Shown piece after piece: positions 12,100 to 22,610 of a stretch of 64,000 nt of DNA. Below the pieces are notes generated by a model. That model was not told the origin of the DNA, ran no database searches, and saw only the letters and a list, made by a program, of their open reading frames with translations. The DNA lies in the NCBI GenBank assembly GCA_017163975.1, contig JAFFSR010000301.1, forward strand, positions 3,501,001-3,565,000. The letters run 5' to 3'. This DNA is from Anastatus disparis. Its lineage: Eukaryota > Arthropoda > Insecta > Hymenoptera > Eupelmidae. Each line of letters starts with the position of its first letter. The stretch's first letter is position 1. Both the position numbers and the translations under genes were made by a program.

Positions 12100-14860
12100 T
12101 AAATGATTCTGTTATATTTCACGTTTTCTTTCAAAAAGTCCTTTCAAAGTCCATTCAGTAAGGATTCATGCAATAACTTTTATTCTCGTCATAAGTTATT
12201 TCATGAAATATTTTAAAAAGATTTCAAAATTATTTCATGCAAGATTTCGTGCAACATTGCCAAAACATTGCATGAATTATTACATGAATGCTTTTTGAAA
12301 GAATCTTGAAATGATTTGATGAAAGAATACCATATATCATCCCAAAAATCTCTCTAAATTATTTTACGACTGAAACCTTCGAAAGATTTCTGAGTTGTTT
12401 CTTGTTTCCTTTCGAATAGTCTTTTCAAAGTCCTTTCAGTAAGGATTTATGTAGTAACTTTTATTCTCATCATAAGTTATTTCATGAAATATTTCAAAAA
12501 GATTTCAAAATTATTTCATGCAAGATTTCGTGCGACTTTACCAAAACATTGCATGAATTATTACATGAATGCTTTTTGAAAGAAGCTTGAAATGATTTGG
12601 TAAAAGAATACCTTAGATCATCCCAAAAATCTTTCTAAATTATTTTCTGATTTTAATCGTTGGAAGATTTCTGAGTTGTTTCTTGTTACCTTTCAAGTAG
12701 TCTTTTCAAAGTCCTTTTAGTAAGGATTTATGTAATAACTTTTATTCTCGTCATAAGTTATTCTATTAAATATTTCAAAAAGATTTTAAAATTTTTCCAT
12801 GTAAGATTTCGTGCGACTTTGCCAAAACATTGCATGAATTATTACATGAATGCTTTTTGAAAGAATCTTGATATGATTTGATAAAAGAATACCTTATATC
12901 ATCCCAAAAATCTCTCTAATCTTATTTTCCGATTTTAATCATTGGAGGATTTCTGAGTTCTTTCTTGTTTTCTTTCAAGAAGTCTTTTCAAAGTCCTTTC
13001 AGTAAGGATTTATGTAATAACTTTTATTCTCATCATAAGTTATTTCATGAAATATTTCAAAAAGATTTCAAAATTATTTCATGTATGATTTCTTAAGACT
13101 TTACCAAAATATTGCATGAATAATTTCATGAAAGCTTTTTGAATGAATCTTGAAATTATTCGGTGAAAGAATAACTTACTAGGAGAGTATCAGACCTCCG
13201 GATCACGGATTTTGCACAAACTTTGGGATAAATTTTCAGATGTCAAAATATAAAAGGAAATAGAATTTTAGATCCCAACGCTCAATATTTCCCTAGTTAC
13301 AGGCAATTAAAGAATAGCACTAAAAAAGTTACTAGATTCTCAAACGCTTACAGTTCCTTAGCATTGATACTTAGGAGCATGAAACTTTTTTTAAATGAAA
13401 GCTGAGCTCAAATACTTTCAAAATAGTAGTTGTAGCATGTCAAAATATTACTTTTTCCCAAAGTTATAGCGTAATAAACATTAGACCCAATTTCAGCTTT
13501 TGTTATTAATTAATGTTTTAAAAAGAAAAATCAGGTCCAATGTTTATCACGCTATAACTTTGGGAAAAAATAATATTTTGACATGCTATAACTACTATTT
13601 CGAAAGGATTTGAGCTCAGCTTTCATTTAAAAAAGTTTCAAGCTCCTAGCTATCAATGCTAAGGAACTATATGCGTTTGAAAATCTAGTAACTTTTTTAG
13701 TGTTCTTCTTTAATTGCCTGTAACTAGGGAAATATTGAGCGTTGGGGTCTGAAATTCTATTTCCTTTCATATTTTGACATCTGAAAACTTATCCCAAAGT
13801 TTGAGCAAAATCCGTGATCCGGAGGTCTGATACTCTCCTAGTTAGATTATTCCAAAAATCTTTCTAAATTATTTTACGACTCGATCCTTCGAAAGATTTC
13901 TGAGTTCTTTCTTGTTTCCTATCAAGAAGTCTTTTTAAAGTCCTTTCAGTAAGGATTTATGTAATAACTTTTATTCTCATCATAAGTTATTTCATGAAAT
14001 ATTTCAAAAAGATTTCAAAATTATTTCATGTATGATTTCTTCAGACTTTACCAAAATATTGCATGAATTATTTCATGAAAGCTTTTTGGAAGAATCTTGA
14101 AATGATTCGGTGAAAGAATACCTTAGATCATTCCGAAAATCATTCTAAATTATTTTATGACTTGAATCGTTGGAAGATTTCTGAGTTCTTTCTTGTTTCC
14201 TTTCAAGAAGTTCTGTCAAAGTACTTTCAGTAAGGATTCATGTTATAACTTTTATCGTCATGATAAGTTCTTTCATGAATTATTTCAAAAAGATTTTTAA
14301 ATTATTTTATCCAAGAATTCGTGAGATTTTACGAAAATCTTACATGGAATTATTACGTTAAAGCTTTTTGGAAGAATCTTGAAATTATTCGGTGAAAGAA
14401 TAACTTAGATTATTCCAAAAATCTTTCTAAATTATTTTACGACTGAAACATTCGAAAGATTTTTGAGTTCTTTCTTGTTTCCTTTCAAGTAGTCCTTTCA
14501 AAGTCCTTTCAGTAAGGATTTATGTAATAACTTTTATTCCCATCAAAAGTTATTTCATGAAATATTTCAAAAAGATTTCAAAATTATTTCATGTATGATT
14601 TCTTGAGACTTTACCAAAATATTGCATGAATTATTTCATGAAAGCTTTTAGAATGAATCTTGAAATGATTCGGTGAAAGAATACCTTAGATCATTCCGAA
14701 AATCTTTCTAAATTATTTTATGACTTGAATCGTTGGAAGATTTCTGAGTTCTTTCTTGTTTCCTTTCAAGAAGTCCTTTCTAAGTCCTTTCAGTAAGGAT
14801 TCGTGTAATATTTCATGTCTTAACTTTCGTTTCCTTTTCGATAGTATTTTTGTAAAGACT
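12100..14860. repeat. 281-bp tandem repeat, 8 copies
   Basis: CAGTAAGGATT (or TAGTAAGG) begins at 12,156, 12,437, 12,718, 13,000, 13,947, 14,228, 14,510 and 14,791. The steps are 281 or 282 bp apart from one step of 947, which equals 282 plus the 663-bp foldback and its 3-bp duplication. Each unit reads through TTATTTCATGAAATATTTC, TTTCATGAATGCTTTTTGAA-like and TTTCTGAGTTGTTTCTTG-like blocks. Regular spacing inside terminal inverted repeats suggests expansion within a transposon rather than a free satellite. Confidence 0.93.
13179..13841. mobile_element. 663-bp foldback element (CTAGGAGAG family), TTA duplication
   Basis: Nearly all palindrome: CTAGGAGAGTATCAGACCTC at the left and its inverse at the right, with arms of ~320 bp. 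It is flanked by TTA at 13,176-13,178 and 13,842-13,844. Inserted between two units of the 281-bp array, whose spacing confirms the insertion size exactly. A close relative with the same ends and TTA flanks is at 34,141-34,804. Non-coding. A 3-bp TWA duplication is typical of PIF/Harbinger elements, but the candidate parent here (19,570-27,501) carries a DDE_1-type transposase, so superfamily is uncertain. Confidence 0.9.
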
Positions 14861-15889
14861 TAGTAATCTTCCTGTGTATTATTTCATAAATTCTTTTCAA
14901 AAGAATATAGTTCTCTTTTTAATTTCTTTTTAAATGCTTTCAACGTATTATCACTTGTAATATTTCATGAAATTATTTCAAAATTCTTTCATGCTGTGTG
15001 GGATGAGACATTTTACGCCAACTGATAGAGCAAAAAAATAAAAATCGTTGAAATTCAAAGAATTTATTTTTTTTGTTACTTAAAATATGTAAAAAAACTT
15101 TCAAGGATCTAGATTGAAAGGATCAAGAGCTACAGTTTTTCAAATTTCAAGTTACCTTAAAATTGAAAATTTTTCAAAATTTTTGGAAAAGTCCCAACTT
15201 TATCATTTTTTTTCTGAAAATACTGATGTTTTAGAGAAAAATGCATAATAACACTTCTTGTTGTAAATGAAGAAGAGAGTCAGCAGGATTTTTTATAGAC
15301 CTGAATCTCGCAGTTTTCTGATTGGCTCTTATATGTAAAACATGGTTATTGAAATTATTTAATGTTTGCCACTGCCAAAATTGGCTTTCGAAGGCTTATT
15401 TTTTTCTATTTTTTATTAACTTTAGAATAAATTTTGGTTCGTGTAAGCAAAAGTCACCAATAACGAGTTATCACAGTTTTAAATATACATTTTCATGTAA
15501 AATTTATTTTTCTTATTGAAAATAGCCTGTCACATACTAAACATGATCATCTGGTTTTAATACTCAAAAACTATTAAAATAAGTTTAAAAATCATTTAGT
15601 TAAATGTCATTTATCAATTATAAGCCCAATTATTAATTAAACAACACTCGTTATTATTATAATTACAATTAATTTCAAACGAAAATAAGAGTTTTCCCAA
15701 AATTAAATAATTATTTTTCAATTAGAATTTACTTATTTCAAAGAATTGATTCATCAATAAAAAAGAATAATTAAATAATCACTATTTTCCTTGCCTGAAC
15801 TTTTTATAAAAAGTATCAGTAAAATGGAAAATAATGATATCATTTTGGAACATACGCTTAAAAGAAATGATAGAGGCTTTTATTACAAT

Positions 15890-16590
15890 GAATGACATTA
15901 AATAAGCTGTTATAATTAAAATACTGATTTTTAGATTAGCATTAATAATTTCATTAATACAAGGTACATCTTGAGTAATGTTCATAGGTGCTACACGAAC
16001 AAAATGAAAAGTTTTCAAGGTTATTCAAGTACCAGGTCCTCTAATACTTTGTGCAGCTAAAGCACCAACTGCAGTGACTGGTTCAATTTTTGCTTTCATA
16101 TGTTTTTTCTTGCTTGTATTAATAAATTAAAGAAGTTGTGACACAGTTAAACGTATAATATACCTGTAAACTGGGACATCTGGTTTAATATGTTGTCTCA
16201 TCCTATCAATTATAATTGCAACTGTTTTCAAAAATTGAGCTGATTCTTGCTTAAATTCTTAACTTACACAAGAATATTTCTCCGACATCAAAAGTTCAGG
16301 GGTTACTTTAATAATACTAGGGTTGTCTGATGGATTTTCAATTTTGTACGTTGATGTAGATTTAATATATCATCAAGAATTCTTTTATAATCAATAAGAC
16401 AGTCTTTGCCTTCCATATACGTTGGATCCATAGAATCTACACGATAAAGAATTTAAACAATATCAACAAAAGAATTTTCAATTGTCATATCATAATGTAA
16501 ACTAAGATCTTCTAAACTCTTACCATTCTTCTTTGTGTGTATCCAGTTTCAGCAATTTTAACAGCTGTATCTACAGCTGTTCATGGATCA
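15890..16590 (-). pseudogene. POLR3A: Decayed fragment of RNA polymerase III largest subunit (RPC1)
   Basis: Minus-strand translation, allowing for frameshifts, follows RPC1 in order: AVDTAVKIAETGYTQRRMV, MDPTYMEGKD, EFKQESAQFLKTVA, RLTVSQLL, then [38 protein letters not shown] and [20 protein letters not shown]. The last blocks are the trigger-loop region of multisubunit RNA polymerases, and EGKD, GYTQRR and the spacing suit Pol III better than Pol I or II. That is about 230 of some 1,400 residues. In-frame stops (for example after GPGT and after SQLL), frameshifts near 16,390 and 16,530, and a lost conserved Gly-Glu (SIRGPGT) show it is dead. The blocks are contiguous with no visible intron, so it derives from one exon or a processed copy. 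It lies inside the centre of a foldback transposon and is best explained as a captured host fragment. Confidence 0.85.
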
Positions 16591-16741
16591 AAATCCATTT
16601 TTCTTTTTCCATCCAATGAATATAATTTAAACTATATTTCTATTATTTGTTCTTCATAATATTCTGAAAAAAAAACAATTTATAAAACTAAGAGAATTTT
16701 TTGGTAATTAACTTCTTATTTACTTTTCATATGCAACGGTC

Positions 16742-16945
16742 TTAAGGGCATACCAAAACTCCTCCTTTTAACAATATTTCCAATACAAGTCTATCAATGA
16801 ACGGAGCGTTTAATCTAGTTTTTCGCTACAGTAAAAAAATTTATGAGATTAAACTTAAGTGCGGATAACTCAAAAGATCCATTAAAATACTATGCATAAA
16901 AAGTTATAAACTATCATTCAATATATAGTATTTTGAGTCAAAGAA
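16742..16945 (+). mobile_element. Truncated copy of the TTAA-flanked 0.4-kb MITE
   Basis: Starts TTAAGGGCATACC and aligns through AACGGAGCGTTTAATCTAG, AGTGCGGATAACTCAA and AAAAGTTATAA with the complete copies at 32,841-33,243 and 47,921-48,311. It lacks the right half. It is more diverged than the other two, so is the oldest visible copy. Confidence 0.75.
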
Positions 16946-17074
16946 TACGTCTATCTGTTAAATAGAAATAAAAATATATATTTAAATAAATAAATAAAGA
17001 TGGGTAGTCAGAAAGCTTTTGTTTATAATCATCCCCAAAAAATTCATTTAGTGTGTGTTCTACCCTGTTATGAA

Positions 17075-17160
17075 AAAGCAGCTGATAAACCAGCTGATAA
17101 ACAAGCTGATAAACGAGCTGATAAATCAGATGATAAAGCAGCTGATAAATCAGGTGTTGA
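17075..17160. repeat. 12-bp GCTGATAAANNN tandem repeat, mirrored at 18,460-18,548
   Basis: Six to seven units of GCTGATAAA plus a variable codon-like triplet (CCA, CAA, CGA, TCA). Read in frame it gives repeated ADK tripeptide motifs separated by one residue. The same array is present inverted in the other arm of the foldback. Confidence 0.9.
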
Positions 17161-18012
17161 TTTGGCCGCTAATCGCAGCTGATATATCAGCTGCTATATC
17201 GTCTGATTTATCAGCTGAATTTTCATAAAATATATTTTTTTAATAGTAAATCATAAATAATATTTTACATGTGAAAGAATTAATATTTTAATTATTGTAA
17301 GTTATAAAAATCGTTTTTTTTTTTATAAATATATTAATTGGAAATTAAATACAAAATTAATTTATTTTAAATACAGAAATATTAAATAATATTAATTTTT
17401 CCAGGCTAAAAAACTAAAAATAACTCCAAGAAAAATTTCAATTTCACCACGTTTTTCTTTCGTTGAATTTAGATTAAACTGAAATAAAAAGATTATTTAT
17501 TTCAATTATATCATATTATTACAATAATGTGCTATAATTATTTGTCCATCAAAGGAAAGAACAAAAACGAGGTAAACCTCGTAGTGTCAGCTCTCCAAAC
17601 AACAGAGAGCTTTTATAAGTAAACCCGGACTGTTCTAGCCTTATATATCTGTGGCCTTGAATTTCGTCTGAAGAATCATAAAAGTTAGAGGAACGCCACA
17701 TAGTGAGGTAAAGACGAATTAACCTGTCTTCGATCATCAATTAGTCCTTTCATCACTAGATTGCGTTTATCTAACTTTTGTGATTCTTCGGACAAATTTC
17801 GAGGTCACAGATATATAAAGCTGGAACACTCGATGTTTGATTGTAAAAGCTCTTCGTTGTCTGAAGAGCTGACTCTACGAGGTTTAGCTCGTTTTTATTC
17901 TTCTCTTTGATAGAAAAATAATTATAGCACATTATCTTGTAATAATATGATATAATTGAAATAAATAATCCTTTTATTTCAATTTAATCTAAATTCAATG
18001 GAAGAAAAACGT

Positions 18013-18170
18013 CCCTGGTAGAAATTGAAACGCTGTGTATTACCATTTTATGACCAGTAGAAATGGAAACGCTTTTTTTAACATTTCATGGCCATTTATT
18101 TAGCATAATTATTACTAATAACCTCAAATTTTTAGATACACCATTTTTTATGGTCGCATTTCTACCAGGG
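18013..18170. mobile_element. 158-bp MITE with CCCTGGTAGAAAT inverted ends
   Basis: Starts CCCTGGTAGAAATTG and ends GCATTTCTACCAGGG. The opposite arm of the host palindrome (about 17,430-17,460) lacks it and reads continuously, giving an empty site: AAAAACGTGGTGAAATTG. Comparison implies a GT duplication. A longer relative with the same ends is at 31,965-32,477. Confidence 0.88.
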
Positions 18171-19389
18171 GTGGTGAAATTGAAATTTTTCTTAGAGTTA
18201 TTTTTAGTTTTTTAGCCTGGAAAAATTAATATTATTTAATATTTCTGTATTTAAAATAAATTAATTTTGTATTTCATTTCCAATTAATATATTTATAAAA
18301 AAAAACGATTTTTATAACTTACAATAATTAAAATATTAATTCTTTCACATGTAAAATATTATTTATGATTTACTATTAAAAAAATATATTTTATGAAAAT
18401 TCAGCTGATAAATCAGACGATATAGCAGCTGATATATCAGCTGCGATTAGCAGCCAAATCAACACCTGATTTATCAGCTGCTTTATCATCTGATTTATCA
18501 GCTCGTTTATCAGCTTGTTTATCAGCTGGTTTATCAGCTGCTTTTTCATAACAGGGCTAAAATTCTATCATCATTTTCTATTGAACAGATACTTTTTCTA
18601 GAAAGTTAAGGTAAGGAAAATAGTAATTATTTAATTATTCTTTTTTATTGATGAATCAATTCTTTGAAATAAGTAAATTTTTTTTGAAAAATAATCATTT
18701 GATTTTGGAATAATTCAGAGTCTAATTTTCCTTTGGAATTAATTGTAATTATAATAATAACGAGTGTTGTTTAATTAATAATTAGGCTTATAATTGATAA
18801 ATGACATTTAACTAAATGATTTTTAAACTTATTTTAATAGTTTTTGAGTATTAAAACCAGATGATCATGTTTAGTACGTGACAGGCTATTTTCAATCAGA
18901 AAAATAAATTTTACATGAAAATGTATATTTAAAACTGTGATAACTCGTTATTGGTGACTTTTGCTTACACGAACCAAAATTTATTCTAAAGTTAATAAAA
19001 AATAGAAAAAAATAAGCCTTCGAAAGCCAATTTTGGCAGTGGCAAACATTAAATAATTTCAATAACCATGTTTTACATATAAGAGCCAATTAGAAAACTG
19101 CGAAATTCAGGTCTGTAAAAAATCCTGCTAACTCTCTTCTTCATTTACAACAAGAAGTGTTATTATGCATTTTTCTCTAAAACATCAGGATTTTAAGAAA
19201 AAAATGATAAATTTGGGACTTTTCCAAAAATTTTGAAAAATTTTCAAATTTCCAGGTCCTGTAACTCTTGATCCTTTCAATCTAGATCCCTGAAAATTTT
19301 TTTACATATTTTGGGTAACAAAAAGAATAAATTCTTAGAGTTTTAACGATTTTTATTTTTTTGCTCTATCAGCTGGCGTGAAATGTCCC

Positions 19390-19566
19390 ATATATATATT
19401 AAATTTTAATATTTAATCTTGCCATTTAAAATCACATTTACGAGGTTGCAATAGAATCGAATTTCTTTTTAAGATCATTCTATTATATTAATCCTTTGAA
19501 TACGGGACCCTTTCCCATTTGAAAAGTAAATATTTTTTTATATATTTAATTTATTGGGAGTTTATC
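19390..19566. other. Short AT-rich spacer
   Basis: Spacer between the 4.4-kb foldback and the 7.9-kb element. TATATATATT at its left edge, otherwise unremarkable. Confidence 0.5.
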
Positions 19567-20426
19567 TAACAAGGAGACACTACCAGCTTCGGGTCCTGGA
19601 TTTTTAGTTCGAAGGGCTTAACAGGCTTCTTTTATTATAAAACTAAGAAATTCTCAAGGTTTTTTGCCAACGAGCACTTTATCACCTCTTATAATATACC
19701 TAAAGTTGTTCAAAATCAACTTTTCATTAATAATTTCACATTATAACAAATAATCCATCTGCGCAGACTTTCTGAACCATTTCACTTACACTCTAAATAC
19801 ATGATACTCATTTTTAAACAAACATAGAAGTATATTAATAAATATTTACACAGATGATGTGTTTTCGAGCTTGTCGATTTATGCAAAATAGTTATGTCTT
19901 TGCTGAATATCACATTTTCCTGTGTCACATCAGGTTCGATCAAACTCATACTTGAAAATATGAACTGTTTCACTGCACGTAAACATACACCATGTTCTAC
20001 ACAATAATATTGATCACTTTGTTATATACTATACATAAGATTTATTAAATAAATGCTCAAATTAATTATTGGAACAAATTCATTTCAAAAAAACTTCAAC
20101 CGTATCTGTCTAAATTCTTTAGACTTCACTTTCACCACAAAATAACTGTCTCAAAAATGTAAAATTTCAAGTTATATCCAACTTTACACAATAAAAATCA
20201 TCAAGCACAGAATTAGTCCAGTGAAAAAAGATTGAGCGCACAAATCTTATATGAAATACATACTGCAATACACTTCTCACAATACTGCACCTTCTGAAAT
20301 GATGTCTAATACCAAACAAATAATTGTAGAACCTTAGAAATATATTCAGAGAGTCTTCAACAGAAAATAAAATACTACTTTATAAATCAAAGTAGTAGTT
20401 TACTTTCTATCATCCTAAGAACATTT

Positions 20427-20500
20427 TTAACCTTTTGACTGCGGGAAAATTTTAGTACTAAACGACCTTTTATAAAGTGCAAAATGTATACATGATTTAT
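20427..20500. mobile_element. 5' fragment of a TTAACCTTTTGACTGC element
   Basis: From TTAACCTTTTGACTGCGGG through AAATGTATACATGA the sequence equals the left ~65 bp of the complete 140-bp MITE at 24,847, then diverges. No matching right end was found within reach. The following stretch to 20,680 has a near-palindromic pair (AAAATAGACCTTATAAAG / GACTTTATAAAGTCTATTTT), so it may be a longer family member. Confidence 0.65.
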
Positions 20501-20679
20501 TGACTTTATGATCCATGACATAAAAAAATAGACCTTATAAAGCCAAACCTGCAAATTTGTGTGAAATGGTTTGTTTATTATTTGTTAAAACTGTTTTGAA
20601 CTTTATTTTCTACCTTAGATTTTAGGTTCGACTTTATAAAGTCTATTTTTTTATGTTATTTTTCTGTTAAAGTATCTAA

Positions 20680-21189
20680 AAAAGTAACAGAAAGTAATTG
20701 AAAATAATAGAAAGGAAAAATAAACAAAAAATAATAATTTAGAAAAAATAATAAAAATTATTCTAAATTAACATTTACATATTTATGTCAGGTATCTGAA
20801 AAATAATAATTCTCTTTAATTATGTTTCTTCTCCAAGTTCAGCTCTTTATACTTGTGCACTTTGTCACTGATAAAGAGTAAACACCTTGATTTTCAGCAA
20901 TCTTATCTTCAATCTTGGCTCTTTAACTATAACACGCCATTTTCCATAAATCTGAGAAAATACTGGAGCACTCTAGGCAACATCTCTAACAACTCGACAG
21001 AGTCGGAAATAAAATCGAAATTTCGATCTGCTCATTTAGTGCGAATTGATCCATGTATTGTTCATTTTTTGTACTCACAATAGGAAAATAATTTTTATTT
21101 CAGAGACTCATTAGTTCTGAGATTTCCTCCAGTTCCCAGTCAACCCCTAGTTTGTACGAAGATGAAGAAGATGAAGATGGGAATAAAAT
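20680..21189. other. Interior of the 7.9-kb element, nothing firm
   Basis: AT-rich with an 76-residue plus-strand frame (20,853-21,083) that I do not recognise. It may hold the 5' region of the transposase gene. Confidence 0.4.
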
Positions 21190-22610
21190 CAATGCCAATT
21201 GATTTTATTCCCATCGCTGATAAAATCCATGCAGTCAACCTCCATCGAGAACATCCGAACTAGACGTTGAAAACTTTTCAGCGTAATGGATGTTCAAGAT
21301 TAGTAAGAATCGATGAACTGTCCTGATGAAAGAAAGACTTGAAAATGGTGGAACTCAATACAACAAATTATGTTTTATCAATAAATGGGTTTATCAACGA
21401 TTTTTAGATAACCGTGAGGTGAAAAAGCCTGTTTTCACTTGAGACTCAAGAGTGTGGGCAATGCAAGCTGTATCGCAATTTTTAACAGATGGGTCATTTA
21501 CATTTTCAGCTTCTGATTCTTAGTTAAGGCGACTACGGAAGTTCGGTTCGATTTCATTTTGTAGTTTACAAATTACTCTTTCAATTTCTAAAATTTTTTG
21601 AATTTTTTAATTTTCCACCATTTATTATAATCCGTAGAATGGTGGAAAATTAAAAAATCTGAAAAATTTTACATATTGAAAGAGTAATTTGTAAACTCAA
21701 AAATGAAACCTAACTTAAAATCCGAAGTCGCCTTAATAAAATTAAAAAATAATTATCATATCAGGATGAGGAAAGTAACTAGATTTATTAAGCCTGCAGA
21801 AAGTAGATCAGCTATGGATCTTGTAGATATGGCAAGAATTTTTCAAGATGAGTGTTCTTGTATTGTACCTTAGTATAATCTAGATTTTGTTAACAATAAA
21901 GATCAAACTGGGTGCGAATACCTAGCGAATGTTCAGAGAGTTCTAGCTGAAAAGGGCTCGAAATGTATTGATGCTCATATTGAGATATGAACAAAGTTAC
22001 CCATAGTTATACCGCTCAATGTGTTATAACTGCTTCGGGTAAACTTTGGCTACGAGTTTTTATCTGTTAACAAGAATCTAAAGGGAATTTTGGTCCTGTC
22101 ATCCAGAGGCACATTGATGGATTAGTTGAACGATATAATAATGTTTATATTGTTTGTTCAAAATCTGGTAAATTATCAACAGAACTGTTTAAAGATTATA
22201 TAGATTATATTTTGAAACCCTATGTTACAGAAGATTTTTTGTTGATTTTGGATAGCTAAGGTGGACAGACCAGTGAAAAGATCAAAAATAAATTTGATGA
22301 TTTCAATTTCAGTTATTTAATCAAAACTATTTCTCCTGGTTGCACCCGATTCGCTCAACCGTGTGACGTTTATTTCTATAGGCAGGTTAAAATAATTATT
22401 AAAAAGCTCCAAAATGCCATAGTTTTAAAGAGTGAAGACAGACAATCAAGTACCAAGGTATGATTCAATGAAGATACACAGTCTAATTCACAATCAGTTA
22501 TCTACATCAATATTCCAGGAAATGTTGCTACATGCATGGTATGCTGCTTGGTTAATTCTCAACAAGAGTGTATTTTTTAATGTTAATCAAGTATGCTTTT
22601 GTAAGGATGT
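21190..22610 (+). pseudogene. DDE_1 (pogo/jerky-like) transposase, broken
   Basis: Frame-corrected translation shows an N-terminal helix-turn-helix-like part (IADKIHAVNLHREHPN, LKTFQRNGCSRLV), then RMRKVTRFIKP, the first catalytic block FVNNKDQTGCEYLANVQ, HSYTAQCVITASGKLW, the second Asp block LLILDS-stop-GGQTSEK, the third PGCTRFAQPCDVYFYRQV, and KIHSLIHNQLSTSIFQEML. The three Asp positions (NKDQTG, LILDS, QPCD) are those of DDE_1 transposases. It would cut and paste the element in the nucleus. Several stop codons (TGG to TAG at 21,531; the GG-preceding stop in the second block) and frameshifts inactivate it. A 195-bp MITE splits it at 21,537, and a 2.8-kb insertion after VCFCKD separates it from its C-terminus at 25,440. 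Confidence 0.85.
21538..21732. mobile_element. 195-bp foldback MITE in the transposase, TTAA duplication
   Basis: Begins GGCGACTACGGAAGTTCGG and ends CCGAAGTCGCC. TTAA flanks it at 21,534-21,537 and 21,733-21,736. Removing it with one TTAA rejoins the transposase frame (SASDS, stop, LIKLKNNYHIRMRKV), which proves the insertion boundaries. The interior is palindromic (AATTTTCCACCATT ... AATGGTGGAAAATT). Confidence 0.92.

Larger units (their letters stand above)
11345..15002. mobile_element. 3.66-kb non-autonomous element with CCCATACAGCATGAAA termini
   Basis: Starts CCCATACAGCATGAAAGG beside (AT)n and ends CTTTCATGCTGTGTGGG, giving imperfect terminal inverted repeats of about 17 bp. The interior is a ~430-bp left part rich in TTTCATGAAA words, a (CA)n/(TA)n microsatellite, then eight copies of a 281-bp repeat, the fourth and fifth separated by a foldback element. 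No coding capacity is seen. It abuts the foldback starting at 15,005 with only two bases between. Its terminal motif matches 7,533-10,585 and 43,125-43,802, so it is probably a mobile family. The transposase that moved it is not identifiable. Confidence 0.7.
17063..18556. mobile_element. 1.5-kb foldback element with GCTGATAAA repeats at both ends
   Basis: Ends CCCTGTTATGAAAAAGCAGC / inverse, flanked by CTA on both sides (17,060-17,062 and 18,557-18,559), probably the target duplication. The arms are inverted copies from the ends to near 17,540 and ~17,930. The right arm contains an extra 158-bp CCCTGGTAG element. The ~390-bp centre holds a looser palindrome (AGAATCATAAAAGTTAGA versus TCTAACTTTTGTGATTCTT). 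Related termini (CCTGTTA, A-run, CAGATGA) occur on the foldback at 28,499-29,540. The 60-residue frame at 17,000-17,182 translates the repeats and is probably not a gene. Confidence 0.85.
15005..19389. mobile_element. 4.4-kb foldback element carrying captured POLR3A sequence
   Basis: Left end GAGACATTTTACGCCAACTG, right end inverse GGGACATTTCACGCCAGCTG. The left arm 15,005-~15,845 and right arm ~18,560-19,389 are inverted copies of ~830 bp, close enough that the same 65-residue open frame is kept in both (15,322-15,519 plus, 18,892-19,089 minus). The 2.7-kb centre holds an inverted fragment of RNA polymerase III subunit RPC1, a truncated TTAA-type MITE and a complete second foldback (17,063-18,556). 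The terminal motif is shared with the 985-bp foldback at 43,993-44,977. Neither encodes a transposase. The right flank is TATATATATT. Confidence 0.85.

Noticed and set aside
16085..16300. Possible introns in the POLR3A fragment (GT...AG around 16,120-16,165 and 16,225-16,270 on the minus strand)
   Set aside because: The supposed introns translate in frame into residues that fit RPC1 (RLTVSQLL..INTSKKKHMKAK; EFKQESAQFLKTVA), so the fragment is continuous.
17000..17182. 60-codon ORF with ADK repeats
   Set aside because: The repeat part is a 12-bp minisatellite inside a foldback arm, and the frame crosses the element boundary at 17,063.
15322..19089. Identical 65-residue ORF found twice (15,322-15,519 plus and 18,892-19,089 minus)
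   Set aside because: The duplication is explained by the inverted arms of one foldback; no domain or codon signal supports a gene.
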